Positions 1 through 10,019 of a stretch of 64,000 nt of DNA are shown here, one piece after another. The stretch is taken from contig JADZCT010000020.1 of assembly GCA_020851455.1 (NCBI GenBank), positions 289,364 through 353,363 on the forward strand, read 5' to 3'. How positions within the stretch are numbered: position 1 is the stretch's first letter; each line of letters opens with the position of its first letter. The notes below the pieces were generated by a model, which was not told the DNA's origin, ran no database searches, and saw only the letters and a list, made by a program, of their open reading frames with translations. Both the position numbers and the translations under genes were made by a program. The DNA comes from Gemmatimonadaceae bacterium (lineage in GTDB: Bacteria > Gemmatimonadota > Gemmatimonadetes > Gemmatimonadales > Gemmatimonadaceae).

Positions 1-1891
1 CCTCGAAGGGATCGGCCTCGTCGTAGGGAGCGAGCGCGTTGGTGAAGCGGAAGAGCAGCTCCTTCGTTCCGCCACCGCCGGGCAGGAGCCCGACGCCGGC
101 CTCAACGAATCCCATGTAAAGCTCGGCATGCGCCTGAATTCGATCGCAGTGGAGAGACAACTCGCAGCCGCCGCCGAACGTCACGCCAAAGGGTGCTGCG
201 ACGACCGGGAACGGCGCAAGCCGCGCACTCATGGTGAACTCCTGGAACTGGCGTACCGCGGCCTCGACCGCCTTCCAGTCGCCGGCCGTGACGAGTTGTC
301 CAACCTGCGCCAGGTTGGCGCCCGCCGTGAAGGTTCGCGGATCATCGTTGCCTATCACGAGCCCTGCGTACGCGCCAGCGGCGATGCGTTCCGTCGTTGC
401 TGCGAACATTTCGGCGACGCCGGAGCCAAGCGAGTTGGCTTTGCCGCAGAACTCGAGGCAGAGAACGCCGTCGCCGAGGTCAACGCATCGTGCATCTTCG
501 TTGGCATCCAGCACGCGGCCTGCGCCGCGGAGTGCCGCGAGGCTGACCTGCCCAGGTACTGGCTGGAGCGGAATACGCACGGCGGGCGCGGCGCCCGGTG
601 GCACGGACGGGAACGCGGGGACCATGACGCCCTTTCGTCCTTCCTTGTAGAACGCGCTGCCTGCCGCCGCCAGGAGCGGTGGCTCGGACAGGCCTGCTGC
701 CTTCACCTCTGACCGGAGCCAGGAAAGCCCGATCGCATCCATCACCTTGAACGGGCCGACCTCCCACGCAAACCCCCATTCGAGGGCACGGTCAACTGAT
801 GCAATGTCGTACGCGATCGCAGGTGAGGTCGCAGCCGTGTAGTGTGAACTCTCGACCAGCAACCGCCGGAGGAAGTCGCCGTACTTGCCGCGCATGGCGC
901 GCGCCTTGCGGAGGCGCTCGGCCGGGGGGAGCTTGAGGATCTCTTCCAGAGTTGGCGTCGAGAGCTTTTTCTGTGGCCGGTACTCGAGCGTTTTCCAGTC
1001 GAGGGTCTGGATCTCCTTGCCGACCTTCCTGTAGAAACCGGCGCCCGTCTTCTCGCCAAGCCGGTGCTGCCTGACCAGTTCGGCGACCCATGCCGGCATG
1101 GCAAAGTCTTCGCCCGTGGCCTGGCGAAGCTCGGTGGTGACGTGGGAGAGGGTGTCTATTCCCGACAGATCACCCGTGCGGAACGTTGCGCTCCTGGCGC
1201 GGCCGATGAGCGGGCCAGTAAGCGTGTCAACTTCATCAATAGTGAGATCGAACTCCGTCATCAGGCGCATCGTCGCAGCCCATCCAGCCACGCCAAGGCG
1301 ATTTGCAACAAAACCGGGAGCATCCCTGGCGACGACGATTCCCTTGCCGAGAATGCGCTCGTGGTGGGCGCGCAGCGTGGCGACCACTTCGGGGCGCGTG
1401 TCACGGCCCGGAATGATCTCCAGCAGGTGCATGTAACGCACCGGGTTGAAGAAGTGGGTTCCGCAGAACCGCTCTCGGAAGCTGGCAGACCGCCCCTCGA
1501 GCAGGACCGACATCGGGATGCCCGAGGTATTGCTGGAAACGATGGCATGGGGCGCCACGGCCTCGATCTTGGCAAAGAGATCCTGTTTTGGCCCGGGCAG
1601 CTCGACTATTGCTTCGCAGATCCAGTCGCAGTCCGCGAGGAGTGGCAGGTCGTCTGCCGTGTTGCCGGTGGTGACGAGCGCGGCCCTGTCAGCATCCACG
1701 AAGGCGGTGGGCTTTGCCTTGACGGCCCGCTCCAGCCCCTTGCGGGCAGGCGCTGAGCGATCGGGCGACTTTGGGTCGTCGTTGCCGGGAATGTCGAGCA
1801 GGACAACCGGAATTCCCGCCGACGCCCCGAGTGCTGCAATGCTGGCGCCCATGATGCCGGCGCCCACGACCCCGATCTTGCGGATACGCAT
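1..1891 (-). CDS. 3-hydroxyacyl-CoA dehydrogenase / enoyl-CoA hydratase (FadN/FadB type), partial
   Basis: This is a fatty-acid beta-oxidation multienzyme, cut by the left edge of the window so that its C-terminus is missing. Translating the minus strand from the ATG at 1891 gives an N-terminal NAD-binding Rossmann motif (IGVVGAGIMG, about residues 6-15). The 3HCDH signature GTHFFNPVRYMHLLEI follows, then the dehydrogenase C-terminal domain. Near the edge lies an enoyl-CoA hydratase/isomerase domain with an oxyanion-type segment (GLLPGGGGTKE). About 630 residues are visible; family members with the dehydrogenase domain first are about 780-800 residues. An in-frame ATG at 1903 is an alternative start; 1891 was preferred because a GGGG run lies just upstream. 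The enzyme would hydrate enoyl-CoA and oxidise 3-hydroxyacyl-CoA in the cytoplasm. A thiolase partner would be expected beyond the window edge but cannot be seen. Confidence 0.9.
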   Translation of the reverse strand, partial: MRIRKIGVVGAGIMGASIAALGASAGIPVVLLDIPGNDDPKSPDRSAPARKGLERAVKAKPTAFVDADRAALVTTGNTADDLPLLADCDWICEAIVELPGPKQDLFAKIEAVAPHAIVSSNTSGIPMSVLLEGRSASFRERFCGTHFFNPVRYMHLLEIIPGRDTRPEVVATLRAHHERILGKGIVVARDAPGFVANRLGVAGWAATMRLMTEFDLTIDEVDTLTGPLIGRARSATFRTGDLSGIDTLSHVTTELRQATGEDFAMPAWVAELVRQHRLGEKTGAGFYRKVGKEIQTLDWKTLEYRPQKKLSTPTLEEILKLPPAERLRKARAMRGKYGDFLRRLLVESSHYTAATSPAIAYDIASVDRALEWGFAWEVGPFKVMDAIGLSWLRSEVKAAGLSEPPLLAAAGSAFYKEGRKGVMVPAFPSVPPGAAPAVRIPLQPVPGQVSLAALRGAGRVLDANEDARCVDLGDGVLCLEFCGKANSLGSGVAEMFAATTERIAAGAYAGLVIGNDDPRTFTAGANLAQVGQLVTAGDWKAVEAAVRQFQEFTMSARLAPFPVVAAPFGVTFGGGCELSLHCDRIQAHAELYMGFVEAGVGLLPGGGGTKELLFRFTNALAPYDEADPFE

Positions 1892-2020
1892 GGTAACCCC
1901 CATGGGATGCCACGACAGTGGTGGCGTTCCCGATCCTGTGTGCCGGAGAGTATGTTGGGCGCGGCTCACTGATGCTGGCAACTGCCTGTTCACGCCAACC
2001 CTGCCACCCCCGTCCCCACG

Positions 2021-4270
2021 ATGAAGATAGTCCTCTTGTGCCTTGCGTTCGCAGCCATACTCCCTGACGTGGCGGCCTCACAGGCCCAGGGGAAGCCTGG
2101 CGAGGCGGCGGTTGGCGTCACGGCCCGCCGTGAGCAGGGGGCGGTGCGCCGGCTTGTCGCGTCTCCCGCCGAAGGACCGATCGTGCTGGACGGCACGCTG
2201 GACGATGAGGCGTGGAAGAAGGCGGAGGTTGCAAGCGGGTTCGTGCAGAGCGAGCCCAACACAGGTCAGCCGGCGACCGAGAAGACGGAGGTGCGCGTGG
2301 TGTACAGCGCGACGACCCTGTACATCGGCGCCCATCTGTACGATGGTGAGCCCGACCGGATCATCGTGAACCAGATCCGCAAGGACTTCAACGAGGTGGA
2401 ACAGGACGACTTCGAGGTGATCCTCGACACGTTCCATGACCGTCATAACGGATATGTGTTCATCACGAACGTGGAGGGCGCCAAGCTGGACCGGCAAGTG
2501 GCTGGTGAGGGGCGGGAGGTGAATCCGAGCTGGGACGCTGTCTGGGACGTGAAGACGCGTCGGGTGGCGGATGGCTGGACCGTGGAAATGGCGATTCCGT
2601 TCCGCTCGCTCCGTTACGATCCGTCGAGCCAGGAGCCGTGGGGCGTGAACTTCTCGCGCCGGATCCGCCGCAAGAACGAAGTGACGTTCTGGTCGCCGAT
2701 TCCGCGCGAATACACGCTTTCGCGGCTTTCACTGGCGGGCGAACTCGAGGGCGTGCGGCCACAGGGAGCCGCGCGGGATATTCGCATCAAGCCGTATGCG
2801 CTTGCGCGGTCGGTGCGTGACGTGGGCGTGCGCGACTTCACGACCTCGGGCGATGTCGGGGTTGACGTGAAGGCAGGCCTCACCCGGGCTCTCACGCTCG
2901 ACGTAACGGTCAACCCGGATTTTGCGCAGGCCGAGGCGGACGAGCAACAGGTGAACCTGACGCAGTTCTCGCAGTTCTTCCCCGAGAAGCGCGAATTCTT
3001 TCTCGAGAACTCGGGTGTGTTCTACGTTGGAGACGCGGCTCGCAACAACCGCACGTTTGCAACGCTGACGCCCGATGAAGACATGCTGCTCTTCTTCAGT
3101 CGGCGGATCGGGCTGACGTCCGGCGGTACGCCGATACCGATTCCGGGCGGGGTTCGCCTTACTGGGACGATGGGCGACTGGGCGATCGGCGCGCTTGCAA
3201 TGCAGACCGAGCGGCTTGGCACGACGCCGTCCAACCGATACACGACGTTGCGTTTGCGCCGCAACCTTGCGCCCGGATCGGATATCGGGGTGCTGTACAC
3301 CGGGCGTGACGCGGTGGGTAGCGCGGGCGGCTACAACCACGCGTACGGCGCCGACGCCAACATCAGGTTCTTCGGGCAGGTTGACTGGAACTCCTACCTC
3401 GTAGGTTCTGATTCTCCCGGCAAAGCGGATGGCGCGTATACCTGGCGGACGTCACTCAACTACGAGGGGCAGTTCCTGCACATGAAGGGTACTGCGCTGG
3501 AGATCGGCAACGGCTTCCAGGACGACCTTGCATACTACCGCCGGATCGGCGTACGGAAGTGGAGTGCCGACATAGGAATTCGACCGCGTCCGGCGTGGTT
3601 CCGGGAGATGGGTGGCCGCGAGCTGCACCCGCACATCGTCTGGAGCTATTACAACGATCTGGCCGGGCGGCCCGTGGGAAAGAGCCTGCATTCCGCGAAT
3701 ACATGGTTCTTCGCGGACGGCTCGTATACCGAACTGTCGGCGAATGCGAGATACGAATACATCACGGATTCGCTTCGCCTGAACCGCGGCGACCGCAACG
3801 CGCAGCGGCTTGCTCCCGGCGGTTATCAGTGGACAGAATGGCGCTGGCTCTACAACAGCAACGCAGCCCGCCCCATGTGGGTCAACTTGACGGCGACGCG
3901 CGGCGGGCTCTGGAGTGGCACGCAGACCTCGCTGAACGCTACGGTGACGTTCCAGCCGTCGTTCCGCACCAGAATCGCCGTTGGCGCGCAGCATACGAAC
4001 GCCAGGCTGAACAACCCGGACCAGAGGTTCACGGCAACGGTCTGGACCGGGCGCGCCAACTATTCGTTCACGACGAACATGTTCCTTGATGCACTCACCC
4101 AGTACGATGCGGCGGTGAGGCAGTTTAATGCGAACATCAGGTTCAACCTGATTCACCACCCGCTGTCGGACCTTTATATCGTCTACAACGAGCAGCGGTT
4201 CACGACAGTGGACGCGCCAACGCCGGGACGCAGCATGGTGCTGAAGTACACGCACATGTTCGCGTATTGA
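2021..4270 (+). CDS. DUF5916 family protein: CBM9-like domain plus outer-membrane beta-barrel
   Basis: The 749-residue protein has an N-terminal signal peptide (MKIVLLCLAFAAILPDVAA). A CBM9-like sandwich follows at about residues 45-220, with the typical LDGTLDDEAWKKA opening and NPSWDAVWDVKT. The remainder is rich in alternating hydrophobic/aromatic strands and ends in Y-T-H-M-F-A-Y, a terminal aromatic residue typical of outer-membrane barrels. The stretch QFFPEKREFFLENSG is characteristic of DUF5916 proteins as I recall them. The precise substrate is unknown; carbohydrate or peptide binding at the outer membrane is an inference from domain type. No strong ribosome-binding site is visible before the ATG. 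It lies 122 bp upstream of a secreted peptidase on the same strand. Confidence 0.85.
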   Translation: MKIVLLCLAFAAILPDVAASQAQGKPGEAAVGVTARREQGAVRRLVASPAEGPIVLDGTLDDEAWKKAEVASGFVQSEPNTGQPATEKTEVRVVYSATTLYIGAHLYDGEPDRIIVNQIRKDFNEVEQDDFEVILDTFHDRHNGYVFITNVEGAKLDRQVAGEGREVNPSWDAVWDVKTRRVADGWTVEMAIPFRSLRYDPSSQEPWGVNFSRRIRRKNEVTFWSPIPREYTLSRLSLAGELEGVRPQGAARDIRIKPYALARSVRDVGVRDFTTSGDVGVDVKAGLTRALTLDVTVNPDFAQAEADEQQVNLTQFSQFFPEKREFFLENSGVFYVGDAARNNRTFATLTPDEDMLLFFSRRIGLTSGGTPIPIPGGVRLTGTMGDWAIGALAMQTERLGTTPSNRYTTLRLRRNLAPGSDIGVLYTGRDAVGSAGGYNHAYGADANIRFFGQVDWNSYLVGSDSPGKADGAYTWRTSLNYEGQFLHMKGTALEIGNGFQDDLAYYRRIGVRKWSADIGIRPRPAWFREMGGRELHPHIVWSYYNDLAGRPVGKSLHSANTWFFADGSYTELSANARYEYITDSLRLNRGDRNAQRLAPGGYQWTEWRWLYNSNAARPMWVNLTATRGGLWSGTQTSLNATVTFQPSFRTRIAVGAQHTNARLNNPDQRFTATVWTGRANYSFTTNMFLDALTQYDAAVRQFNANIRFNLIHHPLSDLYIVYNEQRFTTVDAPTPGRSMVLKYTHMFAY

Positions 4271-4392
4271 ATCGCGGCTGGACTGGCACCAGCCATGCCA
4301 CAGCGTGCAGTATAGGGGGGCGGTCCGCGGCCGCGGTCAGCGGTAGGGGCCCGGTCCGCGTCATTCACGGTGACCCGTCACGAGGATCATAG

Positions 4393-6663
4393 ATGCGCGT
4401 CTTCACGTCCGCCGCAACCGCCCTGGCGCTTTCGTCGCTCATGGCGCTCGATGCTGCCCTTGCGCAGCAAACCCCAACGATCAAGCAATGGCTGGCGCCT
4501 GGCTACCCGTCGGAGCTGGTGGCGGCGAAGACGGCCGACAAGCTGGCCTGGCAGGCCTATGAGGAAGGCAAACGGAACGTCTTCTTCGCGCAAGCGCCTG
4601 ACTTCAAGCCGCGCCGCCTGACATCCTTCCTCAAGGACGACGGCACGGATCTGACAAACCTCAAGATCTCCGACGACGGCTCGGTCGTTGTGTTCATACG
4701 GGGCAGCGCGCCGAACCGGGATGGCTGGGTGGCGAATCCAAGCGCCGACCCGGACGGGGCCGAGCGTGCGATCTGGGCCGTAAGTACTGCCGGAGGGCTT
4801 CCCGCATGGCGCGTCGCCGAGGGGAGCAACCCGGAGCTGTCGCCGGACGGCCGATGGGTACTCTATGTGAAGGACGGCCAGATCTACCGGGCCGCTGTAG
4901 GCAAGACGCAGCAGGTTGACAGCATGAGCCGGGGACTGAAGCCGTTCATCAAGGAATGGGGAACGCAGAGCAACCCACGCTGGTCGCCCGACGGCTCGCG
5001 GATCGCATTCGTGTCAACGCGAACAGACCACAGTTTCATCTCCATCTATGACGTGAAGACACGGACGGTGCACTACATGCACCCTTACGTGGACTTCGAC
5101 CGGAGCCCGACGTGGTCGGCGGACGGCAAGCAGATCGCGTTCCTCCGCACGCCCGGCCTGCCGTTTGGACGGGGTCCTCTCACGCAAACCCAGGCCGCGC
5201 AGCCGGGCGGCCGGGCAGGCGGGTTTCCCGGTGGATTCCCTGGAGGGGCCGGGCGCGGCGGGCGCGGAGGCCGTTCGAATGATCCGCGGATAGGCCTCTT
5301 CGACGCGGCGTTCGAGGACGGATCAACGCTGAAGGTCATGATTGGCGATCCTGCCACGGGCGAAGTTCGCGAGCACTGGCGTAATGCGCCGCGCGACAGC
5401 GTCTTCGCGGGGATCAACCAGATCACATGGGCTGGCGACGCGCTGCTGTTCCAGCTCGAGCCGCAGGAGTGGCTGCTCATGTACTCGCTGAGCACCACCG
5501 CCTCCAACCCGCAGCCCGTCGTGCTCACGCCACGCGAAGGGATGATCGGCAACGAATCGGTGCAGTCGCAGTGGGCGGTATCGGTTGACGGCAAGTGGAT
5601 GTACTACTCGACGAACGTCGGTGACATAGACCGCCGCCACATCTGGAAGGTGCCGACGTCGGGCGGCGATGCGGTGCAGGTAACGACAGCCGAAATCGAG
5701 ACGTATCCGATACCCCTCGCTTCGAACAAGAGCCTGGCAGTGATGTCGGCCACGGCCGTTCGCCCGCAGAGCGTGAGCATCTGGCCAACGACGCCGAACG
5801 CCGCGAGATCCAGCGAGAAGGTGATCTATCCGACGCTGGCGAAGGACTTTCCGCTCAACGCGTCGGTGGTTCCCACAAACGTGATGCTGAAGGCCGACGA
5901 CGGCCTCGAGTTCCACAACCAGCTCTTCCTGCCGAAGGACCTCAAGCCGGGCGAGAAGCGGCCTGCAATCGTGTTCATCCACGGCGGCTCACGCCGCCAG
6001 ATGCTGCTCGGCTACCAGTACCTGTCGTTCTACCACGTGTTCTATGCAGTGAACCAGTGGCTGACGAGCCAGGGGTACATTGTGCTGAGCGTGAACTATC
6101 GGAGCGGCATCGGCTACGGCAAGTCGTTCCGCAACGCGCCGAACGTGGGGGCGCAGGGGAACGCGGAGTACAAGGACATCATTGCCGCAGGCCGCTACCT
6201 TCAGACCCGCGACGACGTAGACCCGAAGCGGATTGGCGTGTGGGGCCTGTCGTACGGGGGTCTGCTCACAGCAGAGGCGCTGGCGCGCAACTCGGACGTC
6301 TTCATCACGGGAGTGGATCTGGCGGGCGTCCACCTCGAAGGCAATACGCTCGACTCGACCGCGGTCAGCTACAAGGCAAGTGCGATCTCGGAGATCGGCA
6401 AGTGGACATCCCCAGTGCTGCTCCTGCAGGGTGACGACGACCGGAACGTGCCGTTCTCGCAGACGGTCGGGCTCGTGCAGCTCCTCAGGGCGCACAAGAT
6501 CTACTTCGAGCTGACGGTGATTCCTGACGACGTTCACGAGACGCTGCTTCACTCGCGGTGGCTGGACTTCTTCGGCAAGATGGAGGTCTGGCTGGACAAG
6601 TATCTGAAGCGAGCGGAGAAACCGCCGGTGGTGGTGAAGGGAACGACGGGGGACACCCGGTAG
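4393..6663 (+). CDS. S9 family peptidase (prolyl oligopeptidase / DPP-IV type), secreted
   Basis: The 756-residue protein has a signal peptide ending near ALAQQ, a beta-propeller built from WD40-like/TolB-like repeats (about residues 80-470), and a C-terminal alpha/beta hydrolase domain. The catalytic triad is visible: Ser620 in GLSYGG, Asp683 in GDDDRNVPF and His715 in DDVHETLLH. It should cleave oligopeptides, often after proline, in the periplasm or outside the cell. A glycine-rich insert (about residues 273-296, GGRAGGFPGGFPGGAGRGG) interrupts the propeller; similar inserts occur in the S10 and M14 peptidases in this window. A GAGG-like Shine-Dalgarno sequence precedes the chosen ATG. Confidence 0.92.
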   Translation: MRVFTSAATALALSSLMALDAALAQQTPTIKQWLAPGYPSELVAAKTADKLAWQAYEEGKRNVFFAQAPDFKPRRLTSFLKDDGTDLTNLKISDDGSVVVFIRGSAPNRDGWVANPSADPDGAERAIWAVSTAGGLPAWRVAEGSNPELSPDGRWVLYVKDGQIYRAAVGKTQQVDSMSRGLKPFIKEWGTQSNPRWSPDGSRIAFVSTRTDHSFISIYDVKTRTVHYMHPYVDFDRSPTWSADGKQIAFLRTPGLPFGRGPLTQTQAAQPGGRAGGFPGGFPGGAGRGGRGGRSNDPRIGLFDAAFEDGSTLKVMIGDPATGEVREHWRNAPRDSVFAGINQITWAGDALLFQLEPQEWLLMYSLSTTASNPQPVVLTPREGMIGNESVQSQWAVSVDGKWMYYSTNVGDIDRRHIWKVPTSGGDAVQVTTAEIETYPIPLASNKSLAVMSATAVRPQSVSIWPTTPNAARSSEKVIYPTLAKDFPLNASVVPTNVMLKADDGLEFHNQLFLPKDLKPGEKRPAIVFIHGGSRRQMLLGYQYLSFYHVFYAVNQWLTSQGYIVLSVNYRSGIGYGKSFRNAPNVGAQGNAEYKDIIAAGRYLQTRDDVDPKRIGVWGLSYGGLLTAEALARNSDVFITGVDLAGVHLEGNTLDSTAVSYKASAISEIGKWTSPVLLLQGDDDRNVPFSQTVGLVQLLRAHKIYFELTVIPDDVHETLLHSRWLDFFGKMEVWLDKYLKRAEKPPVVVKGTTGDTR

Positions 6664-6733
6664 GGTCGTGCGCCGCTGCGGGCTTGCAGGCAACGCGCCG
6701 GCAGCAGCGCAGCCGCAGCGGGGATGATGGTGC

Positions 6734-6767
6734 GGGGCGACGCGCGCAGGCCTAAGCGCGCCGCCCC
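6734..6767. terminator. hairpin between convergent S9 peptidase and cusA genes
   Basis: Arms at 6734-6745 and 6756-6767 pair over 12 positions with one A-C mismatch, around a 10-base loop. The hairpin includes the cusA stop codon and lies between two convergent genes, which fits a bidirectional terminator. There is no U-tract, so intrinsic termination is uncertain. Confidence 0.35.
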
Positions 6768-9700
6768 GCTGCCTTGAGCACCTCCCGTTCCTTCCATAGC
6801 GAATAGACGGCGGGGATGACGATCAGCGTCAGGATCGTGCTGGACACCATGCCGCCGACCATGGGCGCGGCAATGCGCTTCATCACGCTGGCGCCGGTCC
6901 CGTTGCCGAGCAGGATGGGGATCAGCCCCGCCATGATCGCGGTGACTGTCATCATCTTTGGCCGAACGCGCTCAACTGCGCCTTCGATCACAGCGTCGTA
7001 GAGGTCGCGGGCGGTCGGTGGCGCGCCGCTGGCACGATGCGCAGCCCACGCGTGGTCCAGGTAGATCAGCATTACCACGCCGGTCTCGGCAGCCACGCCT
7101 GCCAACGCGATGAAGCCAATCGCCACCGGCACCGACCAGTTGAAGCCGAACGCCCAGACGAACCAGATTCCGCCAACCAGCGCGAAGGGCAGCGACGCCA
7201 TGACGATCAGCGTTTCGCCAACGCTCTTGAAGTTGAAGTAAATGAGCAGGAATACGATCGCAAGCGTTGCCGGGATCGCGACCTTCATCTGCGACCGGGC
7301 GCGCTGCATGTACTCGTACTGCCCGCTCCACTCGAGGGTATAGCCGGGTGGCAGCATCACCATATCGCGAACCATCTGCTGCGCGTCGCCGACGTAGCTT
7401 CCGATGTCGCGGCCGGCGACGTCCGCGTACACCCACGCGGTGGGAATGGCACCTTCGGTACGCACGACCATAGGCCCGGAGACCTGCCGGATCTTCGCAA
7501 CCTGCCCAAGCGGCACTTGCGCGCCTCCCGTACCTGCGGGAGCGCCGCCGTCGGTCATGGCCGATCCTCCCATCCGCGCCGGGCCGCTGCCCTCCGCTCC
7601 TTCGCTGTGGTTCATCGGGACGAGCACGGAGGCAAGCCGTGCGGGCGTGTCACGCAGTTCCTGCGCGTAGCGGACCCGTACGCCGTAACGCTCGCGGCCC
7701 TCGATTGTCTGCGTAATTGTCATTCCGCCAATGGCGGCCGCAATCACGGTCTGGACATCGGCGATGTTCACGCCGTGACGTGCCGCCGCGGCGCGGTCTA
7801 TGTCAATGTCGAGGTAGTATCCGGAGACGGCACGCTCCGCGAATACGCTGCGTGTTCCGTCCACCATCCGCACGGCTTCCTCCACCTGTCTGCCGATGCT
7901 CTCCAGCTCCGCGAGGTCCGGCCCGAAGATCTTGATCCCGACGGGTGTGCGGATCCCGGTCGCGAGCATGTCAATCCGGCCGCGGATCGGCATCGTCCAT
8001 GCGTTCGTCACGCCGGGAAGGCGCACGGCGGAATCCATCTGCGCAACCAGGAGCTCGGGCGTCATCCCGGGGCGCCACTCCTGCCGGGGCTTGAGCGTGA
8101 TTGTAGTTTCGAACATGTCGAAGCCGGCCGGATCCGTGGCGGTCTCGGCACGCCCGGCCTTGCCGAACACATGCTCCACCTCGGGAAACGCCTTCAGGAT
8201 GGCGTCCTGCTGTCGAAGGATCTCCCGCGCGCGAGCCACGGGGATTCCCGGCATCGTCGTGGGCATGTAGAGGATCGTTCCTTCGTCGAGCGGCGGCATG
8301 AACTCCGCTCCGATCCGGGCCCACGGGATCCACGTAGCCGCCAGGACGACGGCGCCGGCCGCGATCACCGGACCGCGGTGCGCAAGCACGAAGTCAATCA
8401 CCGGCCGATACACCAGTATGAGGGCGCGGTTGATCGGATTGGCGCGTTCCCTGTAGATGCGTCCGCGAATGAAGAGACCCATCGTCACGGGCACGAGCGT
8501 CACCGACAGCAGGCTCGCGGCTGCCATCGCGAATGTCTTCGTGAAGGCAAGCGGCTTGAACATCAATCCTTCCTGCCCCTGCAGGGTGAAGACGGGCAGG
8601 AAACTGACCGTGATGATGAGCAGCGAGAAGAACAGGGCCGGGCCGAGTTCCTGCGCGCTCGTCACCACGACCTTCCATCGCTCACCCGGCGTCAGGTGCC
8701 GGGTCGAGAACCAGTTGGCGCTCGCGCCGGGCTGAGACGGCCCGGCAGCGCGCTCGAGGTGTTTGTGCATGTTCTCGATCATCACGATGGCGGCGTCAAT
8801 CATTGCGCCGATGGCGATTGCGATTCCGCCAAGCGACATGATGTCGGCGCCAACGCCAATGGCGTGCATCGCGATGAAAGCCATCAGGATTCCCATCGGC
8901 AGCGTCAGAATGGCAACGAGCGCCGAGCTGGCGTGCAGGAGGAAGGCGATGCATACCAGCCCCACGATGACCGATTCTTCGATGAGCTTTCCGCGCAGCG
9001 TCGCGATTGCCCGGTGGATCAGGTCACTCCGGTCGTAGACCGTGCGCACGACGACACCGGGAGGAAGCCCTTGTTGCACCTCGGCGAGTCTCGCCTTGAC
9101 GCCGTCTATGGTCGTGAGCGCATTCTGGCCGAAGCGCATGACGACGATTCCGCCGACCACGTCACCCCGGCCGTCGAGGTCGGCGATGCCACGCCGCGGA
9201 GCGGGGCCAATCGTCACGCGTCCAACGTCCGCCACGCGGATGGGAGTGCCAGCCAGGGTTGCGCCCAGAACGACGTTTTCGATGTCACCGATTCCCCTGA
9301 GGTAGCCGAGGCCGCGCACCATGTATTCCCGCTCGGACAGTTCCATCGTCATGGCACCTACATCGCTGTTGGCGTCCTGGATGGCGCTCATGATGCGTGT
9401 TACCGGGATGCCGTACGCGAGCAGTCGCGCAGGGTCGAGGTCAACCTGGTACTGCTTCTCGAACCCGCCCACGCTCGCCACCTCCGACACGCCGGGCACG
9501 GCGGTCAGTGCGTACCGCAGGTACCAGTCCTGCACGCTCCTGAGCTGCGCGAGATTGAGCGTGCCGGTGGTATCCTCGATCACGTACTGGTACACCCAGC
9601 CAAGCCCCGTTGCGTCGGGGCCGAGCGTTGGCGTCACCCGCGCCGGCAGCTTGCCTGCGATGCCATTGAGGTACTCGAGCACGCGGGACCGGGCCCAGTA

Positions 9701-10009
9701 GAGGTCCGTGCCTTCCTCGAAGATGACGTACACGAAAGACACGCCGAAGAACGAGTAGCCGCGGACGGTCCGTGCCCCGGGTACTTTCAGCATTTCGGCG
9801 GCGATCGGATACGTGACCTGGTCTTCGATGATGCGCGGCGCCTGCTCGGCGAAGTCGGCCTGCACGATCACCTGGACGTCGGACAGGTCCGGGAGCGCTT
9901 CGAGCGGCGTGCGCCTGATGGCGACGATGCCGGCGGCAGCGAGGCTGATCGTCACGAGCGCGACGAGCAGACGGTTGGCGACCGACCATTCGATGATTCG
10001 CTTCAGCAT
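6752..10009 (-). CDS. cusA: CusA-type heavy-metal RND efflux pump (inner-membrane permease)
   Basis: The 1085-residue protein has the full RND length and begins MLKRIIEWSVANRLLVAL, a typical HME-RND N-terminus. The transmembrane-helix motif GAMIDAAIVMIENMHKHLE is of the CusA (monovalent metal) kind rather than the CzcA type (DGAVVIVEN). It is a proton-driven antiporter that would export Cu+ or Ag+ from periplasm and cytoplasm through a tripartite complex. It is the last gene of a minus-strand cusC-cusB-cusA operon and starts 10 nt after the cusB stop. A region at about residues 795-820 is enriched in Met, Gly and Ser and looks like a lineage-specific loop; whether it binds metal is inference. 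Confidence 0.93.
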   Translation of the reverse strand: MLKRIIEWSVANRLLVALVTISLAAAGIVAIRRTPLEALPDLSDVQVIVQADFAEQAPRIIEDQVTYPIAAEMLKVPGARTVRGYSFFGVSFVYVIFEEGTDLYWARSRVLEYLNGIAGKLPARVTPTLGPDATGLGWVYQYVIEDTTGTLNLAQLRSVQDWYLRYALTAVPGVSEVASVGGFEKQYQVDLDPARLLAYGIPVTRIMSAIQDANSDVGAMTMELSEREYMVRGLGYLRGIGDIENVVLGATLAGTPIRVADVGRVTIGPAPRRGIADLDGRGDVVGGIVVMRFGQNALTTIDGVKARLAEVQQGLPPGVVVRTVYDRSDLIHRAIATLRGKLIEESVIVGLVCIAFLLHASSALVAILTLPMGILMAFIAMHAIGVGADIMSLGGIAIAIGAMIDAAIVMIENMHKHLERAAGPSQPGASANWFSTRHLTPGERWKVVVTSAQELGPALFFSLLIITVSFLPVFTLQGQEGLMFKPLAFTKTFAMAAASLLSVTLVPVTMGLFIRGRIYRERANPINRALILVYRPVIDFVLAHRGPVIAAGAVVLAATWIPWARIGAEFMPPLDEGTILYMPTTMPGIPVARAREILRQQDAILKAFPEVEHVFGKAGRAETATDPAGFDMFETTITLKPRQEWRPGMTPELLVAQMDSAVRLPGVTNAWTMPIRGRIDMLATGIRTPVGIKIFGPDLAELESIGRQVEEAVRMVDGTRSVFAERAVSGYYLDIDIDRAAAARHGVNIADVQTVIAAAIGGMTITQTIEGRERYGVRVRYAQELRDTPARLASVLVPMNHSEGAEGSGPARMGGSAMTDGGAPAGTGGAQVPLGQVAKIRQVSGPMVVRTEGAIPTAWVYADVAGRDIGSYVGDAQQMVRDMVMLPPGYTLEWSGQYEYMQRARSQMKVAIPATLAIVFLLIYFNFKSVGETLIVMASLPFALVGGIWFVWAFGFNWSVPVAIGFIALAGVAAETGVVMLIYLDHAWAAHRASGAPPTARDLYDAVIEGAVERVRPKMMTVTAIMAGLIPILLGNGTGASVMKRIAAPMVGGMVSSTILTLIVIPAVYSLWKEREVLKAAGRRA

Positions 10010-10019
10010 GGCGTGTTCC